A DNA stretch of 64,000 nucleotides from the NCBI RefSeq assembly GCF_000714935.1, contig NZ_JMIR01000013.1, forward strand, positions 62,001 to 126,000, written 5' to 3'. This document shows, one piece after another, positions 39,860 through 49,458 of this stretch. Numbering within the stretch: position 1 is the stretch's first letter; each line of letters opens with the position of its first letter. Origin of the DNA: Tumebacillus flagellatus (GTDB taxonomy: Bacteria; Bacillota; Bacilli; Tumebacillales; Tumebacillaceae). Below the pieces are notes generated by a model. That model searched no databases. It worked only from the letters and a program-made list of their open reading frames with translations, and was not told the DNA's origin. The position numbers and the translations under genes are program-made.

Positions 39860-40502
39860 CCCAGGCGACTTCGATGGCATGGCGGATGGCGCGCTCCACG
39901 CGGGACGGGGTGGTGTTGTACTTGTCGGCGATCTTCGGGTAGAGGATCTTCGTGATCGAACCGAGGATCTCCACGTCCTTATACACCATGCCGATCGCTT
40001 CCCGCAGGTAGTGATACCCCTTGATGTGCGCCGGCACCCCAATCTCGTGGATGATGTTCGTGATCGACGCATCGACGTTCTTGCCGCGCGTCATCATCGT
40101 CTGCTGCTTCGGTGCTCCGGTGCCCGGCACGCGCACCACTTGGCGGATGCGGTTCGCGAGGACGTCCATGTCAAACGGCTTCAAGATGTAGTACGCAGCG
40201 CCAAACTCCACAGCACGCTTCGTGATGTTCTCTTGACCAAATGCCGTCAACATGATGACTTTCGGGTCGAAGGACAAGTTCATCCCTTGAATCTTCTCCA
40301 AGACCCCGATGCCGTCCAAAACCGGCATGATGATGTCGAGGATGATGACATCCGGTTGCTGTTGCTCCAGCAATTCCAGAACTTCGTTGCCGTTGTACGC
40401 CACACCGACCACTTCCATGTCGCGTTGCTCGGTGACAAACTCTTTCAGCAGCTCGGCAAATTCACGGTTATCATCCGCAATCATCACTTTGATTTGTTTC
40501 AC
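39729..40502 (-). CDS. spo0A: sporulation master regulator Spo0A
   Basis: 257 residues. Receiver domain: [14 protein letters not shown] (acidic pocket), [19 protein letters not shown] with the phospho-Asp, [20 protein letters not shown]. After a linker the DNA-binding domain has [20 protein letters not shown] and [20 protein letters not shown], ending [13 protein letters not shown]. Full length for the family. Preceded by a sigma-H-like promoter and several 0A boxes. Its last 43 codons are duplicated 3 kb downstream, so the present 3' end may have been supplied by the inserted element without changing the protein. Confidence 0.98.
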   Translation of the reverse strand: MKQIKVMIADDNREFAELLKEFVTEQRDMEVVGVAYNGNEVLELLEQQQPDVIILDIIMPVLDGIGVLEKIQGMNLSFDPKVIMLTAFGQENITKRAVEFGAAYYILKPFDMDVLANRIRQVVRVPGTGAPKQQTMMTRGKNVDASITNIIHEIGVPAHIKGYHYLREAIGMVYKDVEILGSITKILYPKIADKYNTTPSRVERAIRHAIEVAWGRGNVDSIRALFGNTVNVGKSKPTNSEFIAMVADKLRIEAKIS

Positions 40503-40552
40503 TTTATGGGAACCCCCTTAGGTAAGTGCGTTCAAGGTTTCTGACAGGAAGA

Positions 40553-40581
40553 TATTTCGACAAAGCCAATTTTATTCCTCC
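40553..40581 (-). promoter_or_regulatory. sigma-H-like promoter of spo0A overlapping a 0A box
   Basis: Reverse strand GGAGGAATA (40573-40581; fits RNAGGAWWW), 11-base spacer, GTCGAAATA (40553-40561; RNNGAATWW with one mismatch). The -10 overlaps TTTGTCGAAA (40564-40555), a perfect 0A box. Confidence 0.65.
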
Positions 40582-40664
40582 ATTTTGGAAGGATAAAGAT
40601 TTTGACTAGTTTCAACAAATTTCCCCACTCCAACGACCTAAAAACTGCCTAACTTCCTCCAATT

Positions 40665-40703
40665 CCTGTCGAAACCCAGTTTTCCGCCCTCCTTTTGTCG
40701 AAA
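40665..40703 (+). promoter_or_regulatory. two further 0A boxes upstream of spo0A
   Basis: CCTGTCGAAA (40665-40674, 8 of 10 matches) and TTTGTCGAAA (40694-40703, perfect). With the box at 40555 they point to Spo0A autoregulation; they could also affect transcription end/readthrough of the pump gene. Confidence 0.6.
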
Positions 40704-40712
40704 ACTTTTTCA

Positions 40713-40748
40713 AAAAAAGACGGCCCTCCCGAAGGAGACCGTCTCTTT
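40713..40748 (-). terminator. Terminator after the RND pump gene
   Basis: AGACGGCCCTCC and GGAGACCGTCT arms, with TTTTTTT after the stem on the reverse strand. Confidence 0.85.
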
Positions 40749-40754
40749 TCTCAA

Positions 40755-43700
40755 TTAAAGCGCTACTTTCGCCACCGTATCGCGGCGTTGTGCACGCGCT
40801 TTGCGGAAGTTGAGCAGTTCGTACATGACCGGAACGACCACGAGCGTCAAGAGCGTCGACGTGACCAGACCGCCGATGACGACCGCTCCCAAGCCGCGGG
40901 AGATGATCGAGCCGCTGCCGATGCCAAGTGCCAGCGGCAACAGTGCAAAGATCGTCGCAATCGCCGTCATCAGGATCGGACGCAGACGCGTGCCGCCGGA
41001 TTCAAGCAGTGCTTCGCGGATCGTGAGGCCGTTTTTGATCTGATGCTGAACGCGGTCGATGAGCACGATCGCGTTTGTGACGACGATCCCGATCAGCATC
41101 AGGAAGCCGATCAGCGACGAGATCGAGATCGGTTCGTGAATCACGATCGTGCCAAGCAAACCGCCCACCAACGCGAACGGCAGCGAGAACAGAATCGCAA
41201 ACGGCGCACGGCCTTCGCCAAACGAGATGACCATGACGATGTAGACCATCCCCAGCGCCACCGACATCGCCAGCATCATGTCGGACATCATGTTTTGGAT
41301 GTCTTCGCTCGCCCCGCCCAGCGAGTATTTGACACCGTTCGGAAGCGTCATCGCTTTCAGCGCGTCGTCAACCGCAACGTTGACGCCATTGGTGTCTTGG
41401 GACGTGATCGTGCCGGTGACGGAGGAGTACTCGTCGCCGTTTTTGTTTTGAATCTTGCCCGGCAGTTGGACTTCGTTCACATCGGCGATGTCCTTGACGA
41501 GAATCTGCTTGCCGGTCGGCAGGTCGAGCGTCATCTTGCCGATCGCGTCGAGAGTGGTAAGGTCGGTGCCTTTGAGCGTCAAGAACAAGTCGGCCGCCGA
41601 TTTGCCGTCGCCGACTTTGCCGATTTGGCTCTCGGTGAGGTACGGTCGCAGCATCGAAGACGCTTGGATGACGGTCATGCCGTTTTTGAGCGCGTCTTCG
41701 GCGCGGACTTGCAGCTCGATGCCCTTGGTGCCTTCTTGCAGGTTGTTGGTGACGTTGGACGTGCCGTCGATTTTCTTAACAGCGGCGGTGATGTCTTCCG
41801 TCGCTTTCTTCCGATCGGCTGCGGAGCCGCCCGTGACGGTGATGTCGATGCCGGCGCTTGCGCCTCCGCCGTTGCCGTCCATGATTTCAAACTTGGTGCC
41901 CGCGTCGACTTTGATCTTGGCTTTCATGTCTTCCATGAACTGCTTGGTGTCGGTGTCCGACTTCAACTTCAAGAACCAGTTCACATAGTTCGGTTCCACC
42001 GCGGTCCCGTTCGCTTGGCCGACGCTCACATGGGTTGTCTCCACCGCCGGGTTGTTGCGGAACTCGGTGTCGATCTTGCGGGAAAGTTCGTCTGCGCTGG
42101 AGAGCGCCGTGCCTTTGGGCATCTCCACCGACGCAAACAGGAATTTATTCTCCGTCTCCGGCAAGAACGTGACGCCGACGAGCTGCGTCAGCGGCAAAGT
42201 GCCGACGAACAGCAGCACGGAGAGGATCAAGACGGTCGCTTTGTGGTTCAACGACCAATTCAGCACGCGCTTGTACGTGCGGGACATGCCGGATTCTCCG
42301 ACATGGTCTTTCGGAACGCGCTTGCGCATCAAGCCCCACGCCAGCAGAGGAACGACGGTCAGCGCCACAACCAGCGACGCGAGCAGCGAGCAAGCGACCG
42401 TCAACGCAAACGGAGCAAAAAACTCACCGGAGATGCCTTGCAACAGCCCAAGCGGTGCAAACACGGCAACGGTCGTGATCGTCGACGCCGTGATCGCGCC
42501 CCCGACTTCGCGGGTGGCGGAAAGCAGCAGGTCTTTGGAGATCTTCTCTTGCTGCAACCGGCGGACGATGTTCTCGATGACGACGATGGAGTCGTCGACG
42601 ACGCGCCCGGTCGCCACCGCCATCCCGCCGAGCGTCATGATGTTGAGCGTGACGTTGGAGAAATACTTCAAGGTGATCAGCGAGATCATGATCGAGAGCG
42701 GAATGGAGACGATCGCGATCAACGTCGCGCGGAAGTTGCGCAGGAACAAGAGGATCAAGATCGAAGCAAACAGCGCCCCGAGTCCGCCCTCGCGCGCCAT
42801 CGAGAACACCGATTCCTTGACGTCGGACGAACGGTCGTACTCGACGAGCGTTTTGACTTTGCCTTCGTCGTCGAACGCTTTGTACGCGTCCAGAACTTTT
42901 TCCGAAACGGCGACGGTGTTGGCGGTCGATGCTTTGTAGACATCGAGGCCGATCGACGGAGCGCCGTTGGTGCGGGAGATGATGTTGACATCCTTGCCTT
43001 GCTTGATATCGGCAACGTCCCCGAGCGTGACTTTGTTCGGTGCCGGCATGAGGACGATGTTTTTCAAGTTGTCGACCGAATCGACTTTGCCGGAGATGAT
43101 GACCGGCTCCTTGGTTTGGTTCAGCGTCGCTTCCCCGAGCGGGATGCTCAAGTTGTTGGCTTGCAACGCCTGCTGGATCATGTTGAACGACAGGTGCTTT
43201 TCTTGTAGTTTATCCGTGTTCAGTTGGATGTACACGCCGTTGTCGACGAGGCCGCTCGCTTTGACATCGGCGACGCCGTCAATCGACTTTAACTGCGGGA
43301 GGATGCGGTTTTTGACGATGTCGTTCAGCTCTTCCTGCGAAGTGCTGCCGGTGGTCTGCACCGCCGAGTAGAGGATCGCTTGGTTCGAGGTGCCGAACGT
43401 CGAGACTTTCGGGTTCTCGACAACGCTCGGCAACTTGACGTTGGCGATGGCGTCCTCAACTTTTTTCTTCATCTCGTCCATGTTGTCTTTGAAGCTGAAT
43501 TCAAGCGCGATCATCGCAAAGTTGTTTTGCGATTGCGAGGTGACGTTCTTCACCCCCGGAACGTTGCGCAGGACGGTTTCCAGCGGAACGGTCACTTCGT
43601 TTAACACGTCGTTGGGCGATGCGCCCGGGTAGACCGCCTGCACGGTGACAGACGGGAAATTCACGTCCGGCAATTGTTCCTGCCGGAATTTCGTGACCGA

Positions 43701-43784
43701 GAATCCGGCGCCGATCACGATCAAGATGCACAAAATCACGATCGCCACCGGATTCTTCAACGAAAACTTAGTAAATAACGACAC
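40755..43784 (-). CDS. RND-family efflux transporter (AcrB/SwrC-like)
   Basis: About 1009 residues, 12 transmembrane helices in two halves. N-terminal FSLKNPVAIVILCILIVIGA, the porter entry VKNVTSQSQNNFAMIALEFS, TM4 motif GGMAVATGRVVDDSIVVIEN, with the proton-relay acidic pair RVVDDSIVVIEN, and a second half ending IGFLMLIGIVVTNAIVLIDR. Family HAE1-type as in B. subtilis SwrC, which exports surfactin. GTG 43784 follows GGGGAAG; ATG 43808 is an alternative. No adaptor (MFP) or TolC gene next to it. It lies between spo0A and spoIVB, usually neighbours. Confidence 0.93.
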   Translation of the reverse strand: MSLFTKFSLKNPVAIVILCILIVIGAGFSVTKFRQEQLPDVNFPSVTVQAVYPGASPNDVLNEVTVPLETVLRNVPGVKNVTSQSQNNFAMIALEFSFKDNMDEMKKKVEDAIANVKLPSVVENPKVSTFGTSNQAILYSAVQTTGSTSQEELNDIVKNRILPQLKSIDGVADVKASGLVDNGVYIQLNTDKLQEKHLSFNMIQQALQANNLSIPLGEATLNQTKEPVIISGKVDSVDNLKNIVLMPAPNKVTLGDVADIKQGKDVNIISRTNGAPSIGLDVYKASTANTVAVSEKVLDAYKAFDDEGKVKTLVEYDRSSDVKESVFSMAREGGLGALFASILILLFLRNFRATLIAIVSIPLSIMISLITLKYFSNVTLNIMTLGGMAVATGRVVDDSIVVIENIVRRLQQEKISKDLLLSATREVGGAITASTITTVAVFAPLGLLQGISGEFFAPFALTVACSLLASLVVALTVVPLLAWGLMRKRVPKDHVGESGMSRTYKRVLNWSLNHKATVLILSVLLFVGTLPLTQLVGVTFLPETENKFLFASVEMPKGTALSSADELSRKIDTEFRNNPAVETTHVSVGQANGTAVEPNYVNWFLKLKSDTDTKQFMEDMKAKIKVDAGTKFEIMDGNGGGASAGIDITVTGGSAADRKKATEDITAAVKKIDGTSNVTNNLQEGTKGIELQVRAEDALKNGMTVIQASSMLRPYLTESQIGKVGDGKSAADLFLTLKGTDLTTLDAIGKMTLDLPTGKQILVKDIADVNEVQLPGKIQNKNGDEYSSVTGTITSQDTNGVNVAVDDALKAMTLPNGVKYSLGGASEDIQNMMSDMMLAMSVALGMVYIVMVISFGEGRAPFAILFSLPFALVGGLLGTIVIHEPISISSLIGFLMLIGIVVTNAIVLIDRVQHQIKNGLTIREALLESGGTRLRPILMTAIATIFALLPLALGIGSGSIISRGLGAVVIGGLVTSTLLTLVVVPVMYELLNFRKARAQRRDTVAKVAL

Positions 43785-43910
43785 AGTTTCTTCCCCACTT
43801 TCTCTCATTTGTAGCCCATGTTAACACCGCAATTTGGAAATATCAACCTTATAGACGATGGATTCGTAAGAAACCCTTCAAAACCCCGTAAAATATTTGT
43901 GAACAAAAAA

Positions 43911-43940
43911 ACACCTACCCGAAAGGTCGGATAGGTGTAC
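43911..43940 (-). terminator. Terminator after spoIVB
   Basis: ACACCTACCC GAAA GGTCGGATAGGTGT hairpin; on the reverse strand it is followed by TTTTTTTG. Confidence 0.85.
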
Positions 43941-43943
43941 GCT

Positions 43944-45254
43944 TTATGATTTAACCTTGCTTTTGGTGTCGATTCCCGCTTCGTTAAGCATCCATTCCAA
44001 GAACACGCCGTACCCTTGCGTGGGGTCGTTGACGAACACGTGGGTCACGGCGCCGACGACTTTGCCGTCTTGCAAAATCGGCGAGCCGGACATGCCCTGG
44101 ATGATGCCGCCTGTCTTCTCTAACAGACGCTTGTCTGTCACTTTGATGACCATCGATTTGGTCGCCGGGTATTTCTGTTTCATCACGTTGACGATCTGAA
44201 TGTCGAACTCCTCGACTTTCTGACTGTCCACGACGGTGAGGATCGACGCTTTTCCTTCATGCACTTGTTCGGCGAGCGCGACCGGCATGGCTTTGGTGAC
44301 TTTGGCGTTGTCGGGAAGCGAACTCATGTTTCCGAAGACGCCAAAGTCGGAGTTGCGGGTGATCGACCCAAGAACTTTGTCTTCGTCGATAAATATCCCG
44401 CGCTTCTCCCCTGGGGAACCGCTTTCGCCTTTGTCAATCGAAGTGACGGAGCTGTGGACGATCTGACCTTCGCCGACGCCGATCGGTTGACCGGTGTCCA
44501 CGTCGGTGATGATGTGACCGAGGGCACCGAATTTTTGCTGATCCGGCGCATAGAACGTGAGGGTGCCGACACCGGCTGCGGAATCGCGGATGTAGAGGCC
44601 GATGCGGTAGATGTCGCTGTCCTTGTCGTAGAGGGGCTTGACTTTGAGCTTCACTTGTTCCTTCTGACGCTTGATGGTGAATTCCATCGCCTTGCCGGAT
44701 TTGCCTGCTTTGTTGATCAACTCAGCGGCTTGTTCCACCGATTTGACGGTGTTGCCGTCAATCGCGGTGATGATGTCGCCGACTTTGACTTGCGCCTGCT
44801 CCGCGGGCGAGATCGAATCTTTGCCCGCTTTGACCAAGTTGTAGCCGACGACCATGATGCCGGAAGACTTCAATTTCACGCCGATCGATTGGCCGCCGGG
44901 AATCACTTTCAGGTCCGGGACCACGTTCACATGGACCGACTTGACCGGGATCAAACCGAACAATTTCACTTGCACGTCCGCTTGTCCCGTCTTGCCGGAT
45001 TCGAGCTGTAGAGGTTGATGGAGGTGGGATACCGCCGACTTCGGGGCTCCGGAGACGGAGATGACGTCCGGTTGCGACGTGGTCACCGTGGCAAACGACT
45101 TCATCCCGAGGTCGAGCGCGGCGTGCGCGCCTTGCAAGATGCGCAGTTCCTGGGGAATGCTTGCGAGCTGATGAATGGGTGTAAACCAACACATGGCAAC
45201 GAATAGGATTGCGACCAAGAGACCTGTTAGTTTCCTGCGAGTGTGTCTAGTCAA
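43944..45254 (-). CDS. spoIVB: SpoIVB serine peptidase (pro-sigma-K checkpoint)
   Basis: About 436 residues. N-terminal membrane anchor LTGLLVAILFVAMCWFTPIH; PDZ domain around residues 150-230 (GIMVVGYNLVKAGKDSISPA, VKVGDIITAIDGNTVKSVEQ); S55 peptidase domain with GQPIGVGEGQIVHSSVTSID, GALGHIITDVDTG (catalytic His) and MSGSPILQDGKVVGAVTHVF (catalytic Ser). Secreted by the forespore to trigger SpoIVFA cleavage and sigma-K activation. TTG 45254 fits the GGGGAG site best; GTG 45263 is possible. Follows recN as in other bacilli. Confidence 0.95.
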   Translation of the reverse strand: MTRHTRRKLTGLLVAILFVAMCWFTPIHQLASIPQELRILQGAHAALDLGMKSFATVTTSQPDVISVSGAPKSAVSHLHQPLQLESGKTGQADVQVKLFGLIPVKSVHVNVVPDLKVIPGGQSIGVKLKSSGIMVVGYNLVKAGKDSISPAEQAQVKVGDIITAIDGNTVKSVEQAAELINKAGKSGKAMEFTIKRQKEQVKLKVKPLYDKDSDIYRIGLYIRDSAAGVGTLTFYAPDQQKFGALGHIITDVDTGQPIGVGEGQIVHSSVTSIDKGESGSPGEKRGIFIDEDKVLGSITRNSDFGVFGNMSSLPDNAKVTKAMPVALAEQVHEGKASILTVVDSQKVEEFDIQIVNVMKQKYPATKSMVIKVTDKRLLEKTGGIIQGMSGSPILQDGKVVGAVTHVFVNDPTQGYGVFLEWMLNEAGIDTKSKVKS

Positions 45255-45366
45255 CCATCTCACGCTCCCCTTTCTTCCCGTGTCAACACCTCTTTGAAGT
45301 GATGGTTCTACTATGCCTCCCTGACAGATGTCATATCCTGCGTAACATCTGCCATCCGGCCCGCTG

Positions 45367-47100
45367 TCAACGCTTGAATTGTCGGGCACGTTCCAACATT
45401 TCCGAGGCGTGGCGAAGCGTGGTGGGCGTCAGTTCCGTGCCGGAGATCATGCGGGCCACCTCTTGCACGCGCTGCTCGTCATCGAGCGGATACACGCGCG
45501 TGCGCGTACGGCCGTCCTCCAGGCTTTTCTCGATCAAGTAGTGCGTGTCCGCCATCGAAGACACTTGCGCCAAGTGCGTCACGCAGATCACTTGGCGTTT
45601 CGCCGAGACGACCGACAGCTTCTCCGCCACGGCTTGCGCGGCGCGTCCGCTGATCCCCGTATCCACTTCGTCAAAGATCAAGGTGCCGACGTCGTCCGCG
45701 TCGGCAAGCAGAGTCTTCAGCGCAAGCATCGTGCGCGACAGTTCGCCGCCGGACGCAATCTTGGCGAGCGGACGCAGAGATTCACCCACATTCGGGGAGA
45801 AAAGGAACTCAACCCGGTCGATGCCCGCCTCGCTCACATGAACGCGGCGCTCGCCGATTGGCAATCCGTCTTCTTCCTGAATCTGCGTGAAGCTGATCGC
45901 AAACTGCGTGTTCGGCATCATCAGCTCGCTCAGTTCCCCCATCACCGCTTTGGCGAGCCGCTCCGACGCGCCCCGGCGCGCTTTGGACAGAGCGACGGCG
46001 TTTTTGGCAAGGACTTTCCCCGCCCGGTCGAGCTCGCGGGACAGCCGTTCCAAGTTCTCTTCGTGGTTTTCCAGCGCTTCGAGATCGGCGGCGAGCTTGT
46101 CCCGGTAGGCGAGGATCTCCTCGACCGTGTCTCCATATTTTTTCCGCAGTCGGCGCAAGACATTCAGTCGGTCGTCGAGTTGGGATAATTTGTCCGGATT
46201 GAACTCCACCTCGTCGCGGTAGTCCCGCAGATTATGCGCCGCTTCTTCGACGTGGACGAGCGCCGTTTTGATCAACTCAAGCGTCGCGACCAAGCTTTCG
46301 TCGTAGCGGGCCGCCCCTTCCAAGTCGACGATCGTCTGGTTCAACTGATCGAGCGCCGACGTGTTGCGCCCGGCTCCCGTGTACAACCGCTCATAGGAAG
46401 CGTTCGCGGCGGCAAACAGCTTCTCGGCGTGCGCGAGCTTTTTGCGCTCTTCTTCGAGATCGGCGTCTTCGCCCGGTCGCAGCTTCGCTTCTTGGATTTC
46501 CGACAGCTGAAACTGCGCGATGTCGAGGCGCTGGATGCGCTCTTGCTCGCCGACTTGCGCCTCGCGCAACTTCCGCCGCGCGTCGTGGTACTTCTGAAAA
46601 CTCTCCGCCACCGCCGCCCGCAACTCGAGCAGTTTGTCTCCGCCGAATGCGTCGATCAGCGCGAGTTGTTCGTGCGGGTCGGTCAACGTCTGGTGTTCGT
46701 GCTGCCCGTGCATGCTCATCAAGTATTGCCCAAAACGCCGGAGCATCTGCACCGTGACCATGCGGCCGTTGACGCGGCAGACGTTTTTGCCGGCGGCGGA
46801 CAGTTCGCGGGAGATCAGCACGCTCTCGTTCTCTTCGTCGAGGTCGATGCCGTACTCCTCGCACAATTCGAGAAACTCCTTCGACGCCGGAACGGCAAAA
46901 AGAGCCTCGATGGTGGCTTTCGCAGCGCCTTGCCGAACGGAGTCGGACGAGGCCCTGCCCCCCAAGATGAGGCTCATGGCGTCCAGCAGAATGGATTTCC
47001 CGGCACCTGTTTCCCCCGTCAAGATGTTCAATCCTGATTCGAGGGACAGGTGGACTTCTTCAATCAGCGCAAAATTGCGCACGGTCAATTCCATCAACAT
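45367..47100 (-). CDS. recN: DNA repair protein RecN
   Basis: 577 residues, SMC-like. Walker A GETGAGKSILLDAMSLILGG near residue 30, QLMSMHGQHEHQTLTDPHEQ, long coiled coils, then the signature ASGGELSRTMLALKTLLADA, Walker B TLIFDEVDTGISGRAAQAVA and the H-loop VICVTHLAQVSSMADTHY. Full length. First responder to double-strand breaks, present at the DNA ends. ATG 47100; 14 bases after argR, so an argR-recN operon as in B. subtilis. Confidence 0.97.
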   Translation of the reverse strand: MLMELTVRNFALIEEVHLSLESGLNILTGETGAGKSILLDAMSLILGGRASSDSVRQGAAKATIEALFAVPASKEFLELCEEYGIDLDEENESVLISRELSAAGKNVCRVNGRMVTVQMLRRFGQYLMSMHGQHEHQTLTDPHEQLALIDAFGGDKLLELRAAVAESFQKYHDARRKLREAQVGEQERIQRLDIAQFQLSEIQEAKLRPGEDADLEEERKKLAHAEKLFAAANASYERLYTGAGRNTSALDQLNQTIVDLEGAARYDESLVATLELIKTALVHVEEAAHNLRDYRDEVEFNPDKLSQLDDRLNVLRRLRKKYGDTVEEILAYRDKLAADLEALENHEENLERLSRELDRAGKVLAKNAVALSKARRGASERLAKAVMGELSELMMPNTQFAISFTQIQEEDGLPIGERRVHVSEAGIDRVEFLFSPNVGESLRPLAKIASGGELSRTMLALKTLLADADDVGTLIFDEVDTGISGRAAQAVAEKLSVVSAKRQVICVTHLAQVSSMADTHYLIEKSLEDGRTRTRVYPLDDEQRVQEVARMISGTELTPTTLRHASEMLERARQFKR

Positions 47101-47114
47101 GGTGAAAAAACCCC

Positions 47115-47561
47115 CTAGACGTAGGAAAGGAACCGGTTGACGATGCTGGGGGCGATTTCCGTGGAGCGGGTGATGATCAAAAGCGTGTCATCACCGCAAA
47201 TCGTGCCGAGCACTTCGCTCCAATCCAGCGCGTCGATGATCGCACCGACGGCGTGGGCGTTCCCCGGAAGCGTCTTCATGACGACGAGATTCTCCGCACG
47301 GTCGATCGACACGAACGAGTCGAGCAACATCCGGCGCAGCTTCTGCTCCGGGTTGTACGTCGGCTCTGCCGGCAACGCGTACTTGTACGTGCCGTTTGGC
47401 GTCGGCGTCTTCACGAGGTGCAGTTCCTTGATATCGCGCGAGACGGTGGCTTGCGTCACTTGAAACCCGGCAGCGCGCAGTTTCTCCACCAGTTCCTCTT
47501 GCGTCTCGATCTCTTGGCCGGTAATGATCTCACGAATTTTCAACAGGCGTTGGCCTTTCAT
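47115..47561 (-). CDS. argR: arginine repressor ArgR/AhrC
   Basis: 148 residues. N-terminal wHTH ([40 protein letters not shown]) and C-terminal arginine-binding/hexamer domain: [38 protein letters not shown]. The GDDT motif contacts arginine. ATG 47561 with GAAAGGG. In operon with recN and nadK. Represses arginine biosynthesis and activates catabolism when arginine is present. Confidence 0.97.
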   Translation of the reverse strand: MKGQRLLKIREIITGQEIETQEELVEKLRAAGFQVTQATVSRDIKELHLVKTPTPNGTYKYALPAEPTYNPEQKLRRMLLDSFVSIDRAENLVVMKTLPGNAHAVGAIIDALDWSEVLGTICGDDTLLIITRSTEIAPSIVNRFLSYV

Positions 47562-47582
47562 TCTCTATCGAACCCTTTCTTC

Positions 47583-48437
47583 TCACGTCGCGACGTGCAA
47601 TTTGCGGCGTAGTACATCGAAAAATTCCCGGTCGCGCCATTTGATCAACGTGGTCTTGTATCCGGCTTCCCGGACATGGATCACATCGTGATTCTCCAAT
47701 TCGTAAAAAAGTTGTCCATCCACAGACAGCACCAACTCGTCGTGCGTCGCTTCCACTTCCACGCGCACCTCTTGGTTGGCGGCGATGACCATCGGCCGCG
47801 CATGCAAGGTGTGCGGGCAGATCGGCGTGAGCACGATCACGTCGATGTGCGGCGAGACGACAGGACCTCCGCAAGACAGCGAATACGCCGTCGAGCCGGT
47901 CGGTGTGGACAGCAGCAGACCGTCGCCCGTGTACTGGTCGACGTACATGTCGTCCACATACACACGGTTCGTCACCATCCGGCCAAACGAACCCTTGGCG
48001 ATCGCCACGTCGTTCAATCCCACCGCTTCATGCACGACTCGTCCGCCGCGAACCACTTGCGCTTGCAGCATCAGACGCTCCTCAAGACAATAGTCTCCCG
48101 CCAAGACGCGCTGCACGGCATTCTCCATGTCCTCCGGTTCGGCTTCGGAGAGGAAGCCGAGGTGACCCAAGTTGATGCCGAGCATCGGCAATCCGGGCTT
48201 GGCGAACTGGCGGGCAAATCCCAGGATCGTGCCGTCCCCGCCCAGTACGAAGAGGATTTCAACAGAAGTCGGGAATTGATCTTGGGAAATCCCCAGCTCC
48301 GGACGCCCGATCTTCGCCGCCGATTCTTCATCGACAAATGCGTGTGCCCCGTGGCGTTCGATGAGCTCCACCAACGTCTTGGTCACCGGGATCGCATTCG
48401 GTTTGGTGGGGTTTACCGCCAACCCGATTCTCTTCAT
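47583..48437 (-). CDS. nadK: NAD kinase
   Basis: 284 residues. The ATP/NAD site FVLGGDGTILGFARQFAKPG with the GGDGT motif, GINLGHLGFLSE, the second motif GLNDVAIAKGSFG and the conserved GDGLLLSTPTGSTAYSLSCGGPVVSP. Cytosolic; makes NADP from NAD. ATG 48437 after ACGGAGGG. Between tlyA and argR in the same direction. Confidence 0.97.
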   Translation of the reverse strand: MKRIGLAVNPTKPNAIPVTKTLVELIERHGAHAFVDEESAAKIGRPELGISQDQFPTSVEILFVLGGDGTILGFARQFAKPGLPMLGINLGHLGFLSEAEPEDMENAVQRVLAGDYCLEERLMLQAQVVRGGRVVHEAVGLNDVAIAKGSFGRMVTNRVYVDDMYVDQYTGDGLLLSTPTGSTAYSLSCGGPVVSPHIDVIVLTPICPHTLHARPMVIAANQEVRVEVEATHDELVLSVDGQLFYELENHDVIHVREAGYKTTLIKWRDREFFDVLRRKLHVAT

Positions 48438-48527
48438 AGGGATGCCCTCCGTTCTGTAGACAGGCTTTCACTCTAAATTGGAATTCTTGCTTAACATGCA
48501 TTCGATACCGTGTATAAAAATCCCTTT

Positions 48528-49346
48528 TTATCGCTCCAACGAAGCGTGCGCTTCTGCGATCACCGCGTCGATTTTGGCGGTCATCTCTTCCGGTTTCAGC
48601 CCTTCGCCCTGCTTCGTCAAGTGCGCGAGAAACTCGATGTTCCCGTCCCCGCCCGTGATCGGCGAGAAGGTGATGTCGAGCACCTGAAACCCTTGCGCCA
48701 CAGCGCTGCCCAGCGTATGTAAGAGAACGTCGCGGTGCACGTCCGGGTCGCGGACGATGCCGTTTTTGCCGACGCGGTCGCGGCCGGCTTCAAACTGCGG
48801 CTTGATCAACGTGAGCAAACGCCCGTCCTCGGTCAAGATGTTTGAAATCACCGGCAGGAGCAAGCGAATCGAGATGAACGAGACGTCCATCACCGCCACC
48901 TGCGGCGTTTCTCCCTTGAGGTCTTCCGGCTTCAGATGGCGGAAGTTCGTCCGCTCCATGACGAGGACGCGCGGGTCGTTGCGGACTTTCCACGCCAACT
49001 GCCCGTAGCCGACGTCGATGGCATACACTTGCTTCGCGCCGTTTTGCAGCGCGCAGTCGGTAAATCCGCCGGTGGAAGCGCCGATGTCGACGACGACTTG
49101 ATCATCGAGCGAAACGCCGAAGTACGCCAGCGCTTTTTCCAATTTCAAGCCGCCGCGCGAGACGTAGGGATGCAGTTCGCCCTTGACCGTGATCTTCGCT
49201 TCGACTTTGATCTTCGTTCCGGCTTTGTCCACCCGCTCGCCGTCGACCGAAACCAGCCCGGCCATCACCGCCGCTTTGGCGCGCTCGCGGGAATCGAAAT
49301 GCCCTTGTTCCACTAACAGTACATCCAACCGTTCCTTTGCACTCAT
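48528..49346 (-). CDS. tlyA: TlyA-family rRNA methyltransferase (YqxC)
   Basis: 272 residues. N-terminal S4 RNA-binding domain (RLDVLLVEQGHFDSRERAKA, GLVSVDGERVDKAG) and FtsJ-like methyltransferase: VVDIGASTGGFTDCALQNGA (SAM motif I), VYAIDVGYGQLAWKVRNDPR, VMDVSFISIRLLLPVI, LIKPQFEAGRDRVGKNGIVR. The K-D-K-E-type residues are in place. TlyA 2'-O-methylates ribosomal RNA in characterised members. Between dxs and nadK as in the usual bacillar cluster. Confidence 0.95.
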   Translation of the reverse strand: MSAKERLDVLLVEQGHFDSRERAKAAVMAGLVSVDGERVDKAGTKIKVEAKITVKGELHPYVSRGGLKLEKALAYFGVSLDDQVVVDIGASTGGFTDCALQNGAKQVYAIDVGYGQLAWKVRNDPRVLVMERTNFRHLKPEDLKGETPQVAVMDVSFISIRLLLPVISNILTEDGRLLTLIKPQFEAGRDRVGKNGIVRDPDVHRDVLLHTLGSAVAQGFQVLDITFSPITGGDGNIEFLAHLTKQGEGLKPEEMTAKIDAVIAEAHASLER

Positions 49347-49458
49347 CGCATACCTCTGTCGTAAATGATTGTCTGTTGTTACCGTTCACTAAAAACGGGC
49401 AAGACATGCGTCCCGCCCGCTGTGCACTCGTATGAAGCTCTCGATAAAAAGCGATCGG

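Noticed and set aside
40695-43208. 837-residue open frame on the + strand opposite the RND pump
   Set aside because: Rich in Arg, His, Asp and Gln, with no domains; it is the antisense shadow of the high-GC pump gene.
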